Source: Cryptosporangium minutisporangium (GTDB lineage Bacteria; Actinomycetota; Actinomycetes; Mycobacteriales; Cryptosporangiaceae). Taken from it: 64,000 bases of DNA. Location of the stretch: NCBI RefSeq assembly GCF_039536245.1, contig NZ_BAAAYN010000018.1, positions 124,001-188,000 on the forward strand, written 5' to 3'. The position numbers and the translations under genes are program-made. The stretch's first letter is position 1. Each line of letters starts with the position of its first letter. Under the pieces are notes generated by a model. That model was given only the letters and a program-made list of their open reading frames with translations. It was not told where the DNA came from and made no database searches. Below, in pieces: positions 40,640 through 49,142 of the stretch.

Positions 40640-42657
40640 GCGGCTCACTACCCCCGGTCGACGCGCTGGTCCTGGTCGACGCCGTCGACGCGCTGCCCGG
40701 ACGGCTCCGGAAGCGGCTGGACGCGGCGGTGGCGAAGGTGTCCGGCTGGGCGGTGGACGCCGACGGGCCGGAGTGGACGGTGACCGTCGACGAGTCGACG
40801 GCCGTCACCCTGCACACGGTCGACGGTGTGGTGCGCGCGGCGACCGACGCGCGGTGCACGTGCCTGCTCGCCCCGGCCTGTCTGCACCGTGCCGCCGTGC
40901 TGTCGGCCGCCCCGGTGGCGGCCCCCGTCGACGAAGTCGGCCCGGCCGAGGAGGGCCCTACCGAGGTTGGGCTAGCCGAAACGACGCCGGCTGAAGCCGC
41001 GCCAGCCGAAGCAGGGCGGCCTTCAACCGGGCCTGCCGACGCCACGCCAGCGGAGACCGGGCGCGCTTCGACCGGGTCGGCCGCGGAGCCGACTCCGGGT
41101 CTGACCGCGGTCCAGCGCGCCGCGGCGGACGCCGTCTGGAAGGCGGCCGGCGCCGTCCTCACGGCAGGCGTCACCGGCAGCGGCGTCGTGCTCCGCGCCT
41201 CGCTCCTGCGGGCCGCCCACGATGCCCGCGCGCACGGCCTTCACCACCTGGCCGCCGGTGCGCGCCAAGTGGCCACCCATCTGCAGGACGCCCGGTCCGA
41301 CGCTCCCCACTACCGGCTGGGCACGGTGACCGACGACCTGCGCGCCCTGCTCCTGCTCGCCCATCGGCTCCGCGATCCCGCGCTCCCGAACGGCGACGTG
41401 GCACCTCTGCTCGGCACCGCCCGTCGCGAGTACACCGCACGGGGCAGTCTGCGGCTCGTCGGCCTCTGCGCCGTGCCGGTGCTGGCCGGCTCCGGTCACG
41501 CGGGCACCGCCACCTACGTGGCCGACCGGGACGGTGTTCTGTGGCTGGTCGCCGACATCTACCCCGGCGACGTCCGGCGCGCGGCGGCTACCGCCCAGGC
41601 CGGCATCCCGCTCGGCGGCGGACTGCTGAGCCACCGGGAACTGGCCCGCGCGGGGCTGCTGGTCACCGGAGCCACCGCGAGTGAATCCCGGCAGCTCGGG
41701 GCCGGCCGCAGCGTCCGTGCGGTGCGGGCCGGCGGAGCCGCCTGGCACGAGGCGCCGCTCGCCGAGCTCTGGGACGAGCCGATCGACGCCCAGCTCGACC
41801 GGGCGTTCGCCGCGCTGGAGCTTCCGGTTCAGGACCGGCCGGCCGGTGCCGACCTGCTGTTCCTCCGGGCAGAGATCGTCGGTTCGGCGGCCGACGGCGT
41901 GCTCGCGCTCACCTCCGACGGGCAGCTGGTCACGCTCGCGATCACGATCGACAGCCCGGAGTTGGCTTACCGCGACAACCTGCGGGTGCTCGCGGACGCA
42001 AGCGGCGTCCAGCTCGACGTGATCGGCCGGCCGGATCCGGCCCGGCCAGGGCTGCTGCACGCCCTCGCGGTGGCGCCGCACCGCGCCGCCGTGAGCGCCG
42101 CAGTCGCCGCGTCCGATCCGGCGGAGGCTGCCGACTTCGTACTCGACACACCGGAAATCCGGCTACCGGCCGCCTGGGGCGGCCACGTCGACCTGGGCTA
42201 CGACCGCCTGCACCGCAGCATGATCACCAGCGCGGGAACCGGGGCCGCCGGGCCGTACCCGGCCGACCCCGCGCCGACCTCGGACGCCCCGGCGACCGCG
42301 CCCGACAACCCGGCGCCCGCCTCGGGCGACCCCGCGCCGCTCACCGGCGACCCGGTTCTGCGCCTGCTCCGACGGCACCTCGATCGCACGGTCGAGGGGG
42401 GCCGGGCGGTTCAGGCGTTCGCCCGCTCCGACCAGCAGCTCCTGCGGACGACCCGCTGGGAGACCGGGGCCGACTTGCTCACCGCGCTCAACGCCGCCGC
42501 GCGACCGGGCCGCCGCGACACGTTCGGCCGACTCGCCGACGACGAGGGCCGACGCTTCGTCGTCGCCTGGTTGGCCGCGGCCGTGTACGAGCAGGCAGCG
42601 GCGTGGGCGCTCAGCCGCGCGGCCTGGTCACCCACGGGCGGCCTCGACGAGAGCTGA
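40636..42657 (+). CDS. SWIM zinc-finger protein (YehQ-like)
   Basis: 673 residues. A SWIM finger CTCLLAPACLH (Cys-x-Cys...Cys-x-His, residues about 75-85) lies near the N-terminus, as in YehQ. An Ala/Pro/Thr/Glu-rich linker (about 100-155) precedes a helical and beta domain of about 350 residues, a second low-complexity linker (about 540-575) and a C-terminal helical domain. SWIM fingers bind DNA or proteins. ATG at 40636 overlaps the preceding stop (ATGA); last gene of the five-gene operon. The two linkers are coded by repetitive GC-rich DNA. Confidence 0.85.
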   Translation: MSGSLPPVDALVLVDAVDALPGRLRKRLDAAVAKVSGWAVDADGPEWTVTVDESTAVTLHTVDGVVRAATDARCTCLLAPACLHRAAVLSAAPVAAPVDEVGPAEEGPTEVGLAETTPAEAAPAEAGRPSTGPADATPAETGRASTGSAAEPTPGLTAVQRAAADAVWKAAGAVLTAGVTGSGVVLRASLLRAAHDARAHGLHHLAAGARQVATHLQDARSDAPHYRLGTVTDDLRALLLLAHRLRDPALPNGDVAPLLGTARREYTARGSLRLVGLCAVPVLAGSGHAGTATYVADRDGVLWLVADIYPGDVRRAAATAQAGIPLGGGLLSHRELARAGLLVTGATASESRQLGAGRSVRAVRAGGAAWHEAPLAELWDEPIDAQLDRAFAALELPVQDRPAGADLLFLRAEIVGSAADGVLALTSDGQLVTLAITIDSPELAYRDNLRVLADASGVQLDVIGRPDPARPGLLHALAVAPHRAAVSAAVAASDPAEAADFVLDTPEIRLPAAWGGHVDLGYDRLHRSMITSAGTGAAGPYPADPAPTSDAPATAPDNPAPASGDPAPLTGDPVLRLLRRHLDRTVEGGRAVQAFARSDQQLLRTTRWETGADLLTALNAAARPGRRDTFGRLADDEGRRFVVAWLAAAVYEQAAAWALSRAAWSPTGGLDES

Positions 42658-42695
42658 GGGCGGGCACACGTCAGCCCGGGGCGAGCCTCAACCCC

Positions 42696-42750
42696 GAGCG
42701 AGCCCCGCCCCGAGCGAGCCCCGCCCCGAGCGAGCCCCGCCCCGAGCGGG
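42696..42750. repeat. 16-bp tandem repeat between convergent genes
   Basis: Three exact copies of GAGCGAGCCCCGCCCC (42696-42711, 42712-42727, 42728-42743) and a partial fourth lie between the SWIM gene and the convergent epimerase gene. Slippage-type array; no hairpin potential noticed. Confidence 0.8.
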
Positions 42751-42768
42751 CCGCACTTCGAACGAGCC

Positions 42769-44025
42769 TCAGCCCCGGGCGAGCGCGGCGGCCAGCGACG
42801 GTGCCAGCGGCAACTGCGGGATCAGCGTCGCCTGCACCGCGTGGTACGCGTCCGGCTTGCCACTCCACACCGACGCGGACGGTGCGTTCCGCTCGTCCAG
42901 CTCGTGGCGCCACGAGCCGCGCTCGCGGTCGATCAGGTACTGCTCGGCGTAGTCCCACCACTGGCGGTACGGCGCTTCATACCGGCGGTCGCCGGTAGCG
43001 ACCCAGAGCGCGGCCGCCGCGTTCGTGGCCTCGTTGACGACCCAGTGCAGCCGGTCCCGGACGACCGGCCGCCCGGACCAGTCCGTGGTGTAGACGAAGC
43101 CGACCGCACCGTCGGCCGCCCACCCGTCGGCCACCGCCCGGTCGTACAGCGCGACCGCGCCATCGCGCAGGGCGGTGACGTCCGCGGACGGGTCGGCCGC
43201 CGCCAACGCCTCCGCCAGGTGCAGGCAGAGTCGTGACCACTCCAGACCGTGACCGATCGTCGCTCCGTACGGCTGGAACTGGTGGCGTGGCTGGTCGTGG
43301 TGATGCTCCAGCAGCGGATTCCAGCCCTCGTCGAAGTGTTCCGGGATCCGCCAATCGTTCGCGCCGGCCCAGCCCAGCACTCGGCGGGTGATCCGGTCGG
43401 CCCGCGCTTGCCACACCAGGTCACCGGTCGCGTCGGCTGCCGCGAGGTAGGCCTCCACCGTGTGCATGTTCGCGTTGACGCCGCGGTACGGGTCGAGCGT
43501 CGACCATCGCCGGTCCCACGCGTCGACGACCATGCCGTCGTCCTCGCGCCAGAACCACTGCTCGTTCACGGCCAGCGCGTCGGTGAGCAGCGCTTCAGCC
43601 CCCGGACGCCCGGCCGCGACCGCCGACGAGGCCGCGAGCACGACGAACGCGTGCGGATAGGCGGCTTTCCCGTCGTCGACGGGGCCGTCCGCGGTGATCG
43701 ACGAGAACCACCCGTCGTGCTCCTGGTCGCGGAAGCGGTCGGTAAGCGCCGCCAGGCCGTGGTCGGTCAGCTCCGCGGACCCGGGGCGACCGAGCAGCGT
43801 CGCGAGCGCGAACACATAGGTCATCCGGCAGGTGAGCCACAGGTCGAGCGGACGCTCCGCGTCGAGCGTCCCGTCGTCGGTGAGCCAGCCGAACCCCGCC
43901 GGGTGGCGCGACCCGGCCGCGAAGTCGAACAACCGGTCGCGCTCGACGTCCAGCCAGGCCCGGTGCTCGGCGGAGTCGATCCAACTGTCGCCAGCGGGCC
44001 GCGCCGCCCGAATCTGCTCGGCCAC
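42769..44025 (-). CDS. AGE-family sugar epimerase/isomerase
   Basis: 418 residues forming an (alpha/alpha)6 barrel of the N-acylglucosamine 2-epimerase family, near YihS and mannose isomerases. Visible: SRHPAGFGWLTDDG, LTCRMTYVFALATLLG, MHTVEAYLAAADATGD, EHFDEGWNPLLEHHH and WVVNEATNAAAALW, with the catalytic-type His residues in the last three. Likely isomerises mannose, fructose or sulfoquinovose-type sugars in the cytoplasm. The GTG at 44025 gives a normal N-terminus; a frame extended to 44265 would overlap the NUDIX gene and is rejected. Confidence 0.87.
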   Translation of the reverse strand: MAEQIRAARPAGDSWIDSAEHRAWLDVERDRLFDFAAGSRHPAGFGWLTDDGTLDAERPLDLWLTCRMTYVFALATLLGRPGSAELTDHGLAALTDRFRDQEHDGWFSSITADGPVDDGKAAYPHAFVVLAASSAVAAGRPGAEALLTDALAVNEQWFWREDDGMVVDAWDRRWSTLDPYRGVNANMHTVEAYLAAADATGDLVWQARADRITRRVLGWAGANDWRIPEHFDEGWNPLLEHHHDQPRHQFQPYGATIGHGLEWSRLCLHLAEALAAADPSADVTALRDGAVALYDRAVADGWAADGAVGFVYTTDWSGRPVVRDRLHWVVNEATNAAAALWVATGDRRYEAPYRQWWDYAEQYLIDRERGSWRHELDERNAPSASVWSGKPDAYHAVQATLIPQLPLAPSLAAALARG

Positions 44026-44107
44026 TCCCGGCCACCCTTCGTCGAGGTCAGCGTTTCGGGTTGAAGCCTCGCACCCCGGTGGCCCCGACGTCTGCCGAGG
44101 GTGGGCG

Positions 44108-44578
44108 TCACCCGAGGTAGGGCAGCGGTCGGTTGGACAGCGCGTGCCCGATGCGCACCAGCATGTCCGGATGGATGTCCAGTTCGCGGAGCGTCCCCGG
44201 GTCGACCCACCGGACGTCGAGGAACTCCGCGCTGGGAGACGGTGAGCCGCCGAGTGGATGGGCACGGAAGCAGAGCGAGAACTGCTGGCGGACTGTGCCG
44301 TCGCTGAACGCGAGCACGTGCCGAGGATTGCTGTAGATGCCGATCAGGCCGGTGATCAGGATGTCGATGCCGGTCTCCTCCCTGGTCTCGCGGACGGCGG
44401 TGTCGGTCACGCGTTCGCCGAGTCCCAGCACCCCGCCGGGGAGTGCCCACCGGCCGGTATCGGCTCGCTGGATCAGCAGGATCCGGCCGTCGGTCTCGGC
44501 GACGAAGGCGGTCGCGGCCACCACGATGGAGTTGGGCGCCGGAGCTGCGGGGTCGTTGAGGTATTCGGTGCGGGCCAT
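44108..44578 (-). CDS. NUDIX hydrolase
   Basis: 156 residues. The Nudix box is complete: GGVLGLGERVTDTAVRETRE followed by ETGI. N-terminal SIVVAATAFVAETDGRILLIQ and GRWALPGG are typical. Hydrolyses a nucleoside diphosphate linked to another moiety, metal dependent; substrate unknown. ATG at 44578. Upstream of it lies the repeat array at 44671-45120. Confidence 0.92.
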   Translation of the reverse strand: MARTEYLNDPAAPAPNSIVVAATAFVAETDGRILLIQRADTGRWALPGGVLGLGERVTDTAVRETREETGIDILITGLIGIYSNPRHVLAFSDGTVRQQFSLCFRAHPLGGSPSPSAEFLDVRWVDPGTLRELDIHPDMLVRIGHALSNRPLPYLG

Positions 44579-44664
44579 GCACCAACACTACCCAACTCGT
44601 TGGAATGAGTGGGCTTTCCCGTGTCGCGTGTGGATTCTTCGACGAACGCGCCGTCAGGTGGCGC

Positions 44665-45150
44665 GATTTTCGGAAGGCCACCCCACGGGAGCCTCGCGAG
44701 GCCGCTTTTCGGGAAGACCACCCCCACCGGGGCTTCTGGCGCGCCTTTTCGACAAGAACCCCACCGGGGCGCCTGGCGCGCGCTTTCGGGAAAACCGCCC
44801 CGCCCGGGGTGCGAGGCACACCCATTTGGGAGGACGACGCCGACAGCAGCTCGATAACGCTCTTGGGAACACCCCACCGGGTACGTCGCGCATGGCCCTC
44901 TCGGAAACCGCGCCGTCCGACACCGCGACACAAGCCTCCCGAAGCCACCGCAAGGGCATGCACGCCATTCCCGAGAATCCCCCGGCACGTTACGGATGCC
45001 TTCCGGAAGTGATCCCACTACGGCACGCTGCGGGCGCCATCTCGGGAAACCACCCATGCCCCGCACACCCGTCCGGGAAGCAACCCGGCCCGTCACACCG
45101 CATCGCGCCCCTCCGGGAAGACATCCCGCGCGAGTTCTGTCGGTGGGCGT
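44665..45150. repeat. degenerate intergenic repeat array, about 13 units of 31-40 bp
   Basis: A TTTCGGGAA-like core (variants CGGAAG, CGGGAAG, CCGGAAG, TTGGGA) recurs at 44671, 44710, 44750, 44787, 44827, 44864, 44902, 44940, 44972, 45004, 45043, 45074 and 45114. Each is usually followed by an A/C-rich ACCACCCC block and a GGGGCGC...GCGCC block. Spacing is 31-40 bp, about 38 on average in the left half. Units on the left are best conserved. It fills nearly the whole NUDIX/PEP-mutase gap. Not CRISPR: the core is short, degenerate, and the spacing varies. Confidence 0.65.
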
Positions 45151-45165
45151 CGCTACGGTGCCGTC

Positions 45166-45993
45166 ATGAGCGAGTCGCCGACCACCAACCCCGCTGCCAA
45201 GGCGCAGCACTTCCTCGACCTTCACCACAGCGAGCGTCCGCTCCTCCTGCCGAATCCCTGGGATGTCGGTTCCGCCGCCCTGCTCGCCGCGCTGGGGTTC
45301 TCCGCACTGGCGACGACCAGCAGCGGGTTCGCGGCCACGCTCGGCCGGCACGACGGCCACGTGACCCGGGACGAGGCGCTCGCACACGCCGCCGCGATCG
45401 CTGCCGCGACCGACGTGCCGGTCTCCGCGGACTTCGAGAACGGCTTCGCCGACGCCCCTGACGCGGTGGCCGAGTTGGTGACAGCGGCGGCCGGCAGCGG
45501 CTTGGCCGGCTGCTCGATCGAGGACTCCACCGGACGCGACGACGACCCGATCTACGACCTCGCCGCGGCTACCGACCGGATCGCCGCCGCCGCGGAGGCC
45601 GCCCACGCCGGACCGACGCGCGTGGTGCTGACCGCGCGCGCCGAGAACTACCTGTACGGGCGCACCGATCTCGCCGACACGATCGCCCGGCTGCAGGCGT
45701 ACCAGGAGGCCGGGGCCGACGTGCTCTACGCGCCGGGGCTGACCAGCGCCGAGGACATCCGCGCGGTCGTCTCGTCGGTCGATCGGCCGGTCAACGTCCT
45801 CGCGTACCGCGGCGCGCCGCCGGTAGCGGAGCTCGCCGAACTCGGCGTCAGCCGGGTCTCGATCGGGGGCAGCTTCGCGTTCGCAGCGATCGGCGCGGTG
45901 GTCGAGGCAGCTGCCGAGTTCCGCGAGAAAGGCACCTACGGCTTCATCGAACTCGCCCGCCGCGGATCCGCCGCCACCGGCAAGGCGTTCTGA
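45166..45993 (+). CDS. isocitrate lyase/PEP mutase superfamily protein
   Basis: 275 residues. TIM-barrel features of the family: LLLPNPWDVGSAALLAALGF, LATTSSGFAATLG, VPVSADFENGFAD with metal-binding acidic residues, GCSIEDSTG and ARAENYLYG. The family includes 2-methylisocitrate lyase, PEP mutase and oxaloacetate hydrolases; the lack of the KKCGH motif argues against true isocitrate lyase. ATG at 45166. It stands alone on the plus strand after the repeat array. Confidence 0.85.
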   Translation: MSESPTTNPAAKAQHFLDLHHSERPLLLPNPWDVGSAALLAALGFSALATTSSGFAATLGRHDGHVTRDEALAHAAAIAAATDVPVSADFENGFADAPDAVAELVTAAAGSGLAGCSIEDSTGRDDDPIYDLAAATDRIAAAAEAAHAGPTRVVLTARAENYLYGRTDLADTIARLQAYQEAGADVLYAPGLTSAEDIRAVVSSVDRPVNVLAYRGAPPVAELAELGVSRVSIGGSFAFAAIGAVVEAAAEFREKGTYGFIELARRGSAATGKAF

Positions 45994-46051
45994 CCCACTC
46001 CCACTGGCTGCGGCGCCGCTACCCCGCCCGACCCGGCGCTGCTCTCCCGCT

Positions 46052-46084
46052 CCGGCAGGGCCCGCTTCGGTCGGGCCCTGCCGG
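46052..46084. terminator. 13-bp perfect hairpin between convergent genes
   Basis: CCGGCAGGGCCCG (46052-46064), loop CTTCGGT, and the exact complement (46072-46084). It lies between the PEP mutase-family gene and the leftward ABC permease gene. Probably a bidirectional terminator; no T tract. Confidence 0.7.
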
Positions 46085-46136
46085 CTGGGCCCGATCCGGC
46101 TGGGGCCGGTCCAGTCAGGCCCTGTCCAGCGGGCGG

Positions 46137-46850
46137 TCAGATGGTCGGACCGGACGGGCCGCTCGGACTTGCCGTCAGGGGCACCTGGCGCCGGAGCCGC
46201 ACGGCCGCCGCGCATCCGCCCAGCGCGAGCACGACCGCAAGGACGACCGACGTGTGCACCAAGCCACGAGCAACGTGATCCGCCCCGGCGTTGCTCTGAA
46301 TCGCGTACTCGCCGATCTCCCGGGTGAACCAGAAAGGCAGCGCGTGCGCGACCGCCTCGTCCGGGTCGAGCATCATCTGCATCGCGACGATCGTCAGCAG
46401 CACGAGCATCCCCTCGAGCTCCCGGGGCAGGACCGCGCTCACCGCCAGCCCTAGCGGCGGAGCGACCACCACGGTCAGCAGCAGGATCAGCGCGATGCCG
46501 TCGTAGCGGACGTCGTCCAGATCGAAGCGGATCAACAGGAAGTAGGGCGTCGCCAGCGCGAAGCCCACCGCCCAGAGCGCGGCGAGGCGGCCCAGGTACA
46601 GCTGGTAGGTGGCGTAGCCGCAGAGCCGCAGGCGAGGCTCGATGCCGCGGGCCGCGTTACCGGCGAACAAGGCTGCCGTGCTCAGCGTCCACCCGATGCC
46701 CAGGCTGACGAACCGCACCGACTGCCAGTACTCCGTACCGCGACGGCTGAAGTAGAACGCCAGCGGGAGCAGCGCCAACAGGAGCAGCACACCGCGGCGC
46801 CGGGCGATCTCCCGCAGAGCCGCTTCGGCAACCGTCAGAGTCTTCGTCAC
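46137..46850 (-). CDS. ABC transporter permease (ABC-2 type)
   Basis: 237 residues with six predicted membrane helices (VLLLLALLPLAFYF, LGIGWTLSTAALFAGNAA, LAALWAVGFALATPYFLL, ILLLTVVVAPPLGLAVSAVL and others). It has the layout of ABC-2 exporters. GTG at 46850 overlaps the ATPase stop (GTGA). With the ATPase and PadR genes it forms a three-gene operon. A drug or lipid exporter is likely; cargo unknown. Confidence 0.82.
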   Translation of the reverse strand: MTKTLTVAEAALREIARRRGVLLLLALLPLAFYFSRRGTEYWQSVRFVSLGIGWTLSTAALFAGNAARGIEPRLRLCGYATYQLYLGRLAALWAVGFALATPYFLLIRFDLDDVRYDGIALILLLTVVVAPPLGLAVSAVLPRELEGMLVLLTIVAMQMMLDPDEAVAHALPFWFTREIGEYAIQSNAGADHVARGLVHTSVVLAVVLALGGCAAAVRLRRQVPLTASPSGPSGPTI

Positions 46851-47662
46851 CGTTCGCCCCTCGGAGTCAGATCGAGCACCGTGTCCACCCGGTCGAGCTC
46901 GCCGAGCAGGTGGGTGACGACGACGATCGCACTGCCGGCGTCGCGCCAGCGCCACACCTGTTGCCAGAAGTCCAGGTAGGTGCCGTTGTCGAAGCCCTGA
47001 TACGGCTCGTCGAGCAGCAGCACGTCCGGGTCGCCGAGACCACCGAGGACGAGATTGAGCTTCTGCCGGGTACCGCCGGACAGGTGCCGAGCCTGACCGT
47101 CGCGCGCGACGTGCGGCCAGTCGAGAGCTGCCGCCCGGGCACGACCTTCCGCCCTCGCCGCGGTGCGCGGAACGCCGCGTCCGGCCCCGACGAGGACGAA
47201 GTGCTCGTCGGCGGTGAGGTAGTCGGAGGTACCGCCGGCCTGCGGGCAGTAGCCCACCCTGCCGTGGATGCGGACCTCGCCGGAGCTCGGCCTGGTCAGC
47301 CCTGCGCAGATGCGCAGCATCGTGCTCTTGCCGCAGCCGTTGGCACCGATCATCGCGACCACTTCGCCGGCGTGCACGCTGAGATCGACGCCGTTGAGCA
47401 CGGTTCTGCGGCCGTACTTCTTGGTGATACCGCGGGCCTCGAGCCGCACGTCGCTGCGCGGTCGGCGCCGGGCCGCGGCGGTCGTGCCGCGCAGGCTCTC
47501 CACGACGGCCAGGGCGTACGCGGCGGGTGGGCCGAAGACGGACAACGGCGCCTGTCCACTGTCCCGCAGATGGACCGCGGCCTCGCCGACCGGGCCCGAC
47601 GGGTCGACCTGGCGGCGACGCAGCTCGGCCGAGAGCGCGGCGAGCCACTCATCCACGGTCAC
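46847..47662 (-). CDS. ABC transporter ATP-binding protein with N-terminal HAAS-like domain
   Basis: 271 residues. The first 60 or so (TVDEWLAALSAELRRRQV, GPPAAYALAVVESL) resemble the HAAS domain usually found in separate proteins paired with PadR regulators. The ABC ATPase follows: Walker A GANGCGKST, signature LSGGTRQK, Walker B VLLLDEP, H-loop VVVTHL. GTG at 47662 overlaps the padR stop (GTGA). The fusion of a HAAS-like domain to an exporter ATPase under PadR control is unusual. Confidence 0.85.
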   Translation of the reverse strand: MTVDEWLAALSAELRRRQVDPSGPVGEAAVHLRDSGQAPLSVFGPPAAYALAVVESLRGTTAAARRRPRSDVRLEARGITKKYGRRTVLNGVDLSVHAGEVVAMIGANGCGKSTMLRICAGLTRPSSGEVRIHGRVGYCPQAGGTSDYLTADEHFVLVGAGRGVPRTAARAEGRARAAALDWPHVARDGQARHLSGGTRQKLNLVLGGLGDPDVLLLDEPYQGFDNGTYLDFWQQVWRWRDAGSAIVVVTHLLGELDRVDTVLDLTPRGER

Positions 47663-47982
47663 GGGACCTCCATGATGGCGTTGACGTTGCGAACGAACGC
47701 CGTCCATTCCTCGCCGGCGCTCAGAAGAGTCGCTCGGCCTTCGTCGCTGAGGCGGTAGTACTTGCGAGCGGGTCCGCTCGCACCGGCACGCCAATCAGCG
47801 AGGACGAGGCCGAGTCGCTCCAGACGGAGCAGGGCGGGATAGAGCGTGCCGCCGGCGATCGTGCCGAGGCCGCCCGCATCGAGTCGCTGAGCGATTTCGT
47901 AGCCGTAGGACTCGCCGCGGGCCAACGCACCCAGCACGCAGAGGTCCAGCACCCCGCGCAGCCACTGCGTCCGCCGATCCAC
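47659..47982 (-). CDS. PadR-family transcriptional regulator
   Basis: 107 residues. Winged helix typical of PadR: LRGVLDLCVLGALARGESYGYEI is the start region, then GTLYPALLRLERLGLV and a short C-terminal helix. No ribosome-binding site is visible before the GTG at 47982 (another GTG at 48000), and a double operator overlaps the start, so a leaderless, self-repressed transcript is likely. It probably controls the ABC exporter encoded by the next two genes. Confidence 0.9.
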   Translation of the reverse strand: MDRRTQWLRGVLDLCVLGALARGESYGYEIAQRLDAGGLGTIAGGTLYPALLRLERLGLVLADWRAGASGPARKYYRLSDEGRATLLSAGEEWTAFVRNVNAIMEVP

Positions 47983-47992
47983 GGGACATGAC

Positions 47993-48024
47993 AGTAGCAC
48001 CGCTACTTAGATAGCAGCGCTACT
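47993..48024. promoter_or_regulatory. double PadR operator
   Basis: AGTAGC-ACC-GCTACT (47993-48007) is a perfect 15-bp dyad; a second, slightly imperfect copy GATAGCAGCGCTACT follows at 48010-48024, 17 bp away. GCTACTTAG is repeated exactly in both. The pair abuts the padR start, as expected for autorepression by a PadR dimer on adjacent sites. Confidence 0.75.
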
Positions 48025-48133
48025 TAGTGGCGTGGACGCTCGCGCATGCAGCCGAGTCCTCCGACGATGGCCGCCGGCCGGGGCCACCCCGTTGACTGGA
48101 GTCCGGATCGGACCAGCACCTACGGAGGCTTCC

Positions 48134-48616
48134 ATGCTGTTCAGGAACATCACGCTGATCGCCGCGATGACGGCGACCGGCCTCGCGGCCGGACTGTTCT
48201 ACACGTTCTCGATCGCGGTCATGCCCGGTCTGCGTCAGGTCGACGACCGCACTTTTGTCGACGCCATGCAGCGGATCAACGTGGCGATCCTGAACGGTTG
48301 GTTCGCGTTCAGCTTCGCCGGCGCACTGCTGCTGACCGCTCTCGCCGCCATCCTCGAGTGGCGCGCGGGCGAGCACTCGGCAGCGCTCTGGATCGTGGCC
48401 GCAGTCGGGCTCTACGCCGCGGTACTCGTCATCACGTTCGCGCTCAACGTGCCGCTGAACAACCAGCTGGACGCCGCGGGCGACCCGGCCCGGATCACCG
48501 ACTTCGCGGCGGTCCGGGACCGGTTCGAGACGTCCTGGGTGCGCTGGAACGTCGTCCGCGCGGTTCTCTCCACCGCGAGCCTGGCCACGCTGGCCTACGC
48601 CCTACTCCGCCGCTGA
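48134..48616 (+). CDS. DUF1772 (anthrone oxygenase family) membrane protein
   Basis: 160 residues, four membrane helices. The family pattern includes GLFYTFSIAVMPGL, the MQRINVAILNGWF segment, NVPLNNQLD and SWVRWNVVRAVLSTAS. Related to fungal anthrone oxygenases, but most bacterial members have no assigned reaction. ATG at 48134 with ACGGAGGC upstream. Divergent from padR. Confidence 0.87.
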   Translation: MLFRNITLIAAMTATGLAAGLFYTFSIAVMPGLRQVDDRTFVDAMQRINVAILNGWFAFSFAGALLLTALAAILEWRAGEHSAALWIVAAVGLYAAVLVITFALNVPLNNQLDAAGDPARITDFAAVRDRFETSWVRWNVVRAVLSTASLATLAYALLRR

Positions 48617-48692
48617 GCGCGGCCCGTCCAGAACGACAAATGCATGCGGCGGCTCATGCGTGCTCTCAGGCCCGCCCTGGACGGGCCGTGCA

Positions 48693-49043
48693 CTACTCCG
48701 GTCGGTCGAGGATGCGGAGCCAGGTCCCGTCGGCCTGACGGCGGGCCACCTGGGCGCGGCCACCGGTACCGTCGGCGGGGCGAGTGGCGGTGAGCGCCAG
48801 ATCCCCGTGGAACAGCGTCGGCAGCGGCTCCTCGACACGCTGCGGCGGCATCATCGTCACCACCTTCTCGAACAGCGCCTGGATCGCCTCCCGTCCGACG
48901 GTCACTTCTCCGACGGGGTAGCCGAGCACGGCGTCCGGTTCGTAGAGCGCGGCGATTCCCTCCGCGTCGTCGGCGTTGGCGCGTTCGACGAACAGCCGGG
49001 CCAGGTCCTCGGGGGTCGCGGCACGTTCGCGGTCGGCAGTCAT
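48693..49043 (-). CDS. SnoaL-like (NTF2-fold) protein
   Basis: 116 residues of the NTF2/SnoaL superfamily: TPEDLARLFVERANADDAEG at the N-terminus, IAALYEPDAVLGYP and GREAIQALFEKVV. The family includes small cyclases and isomerases, and proteins of unknown role. ATG at 49043, divergent from the LysR gene, whose product may regulate it. Confidence 0.85.
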   Translation of the reverse strand: MTADRERAATPEDLARLFVERANADDAEGIAALYEPDAVLGYPVGEVTVGREAIQALFEKVVTMMPPQRVEEPLPTLFHGDLALTATRPADGTGGRAQVARRQADGTWLRILDRPE

Positions 49044-49142
49044 CTCAACTCCTGGACAGATGCGGTTCGGACATCTCCACCGTGCCCGGTGTCGATCCAG
49101 ACGTCAAAGAGCGGTTTCTTCTCCCTTCTAGAATCAGCAGTT

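Noticed and set aside
42769-44265. AGE epimerase start at 44265
   Set aside because: This would add 80 low-complexity residues overlapping the NUDIX gene; the GTG at 44025 gives a normal family N-terminus.
44665-45150. CRISPR array
   Set aside because: The repeated core is only about 8-10 bp, degenerate, with variable 31-40 bp spacing, and no cas gene is present.
44473-46215. Minus-strand 580-codon frame across the repeat array and PEP mutase-family gene
   Set aside because: It overlaps two confident genes; its apparent protein repeats come from the DNA repeat array.
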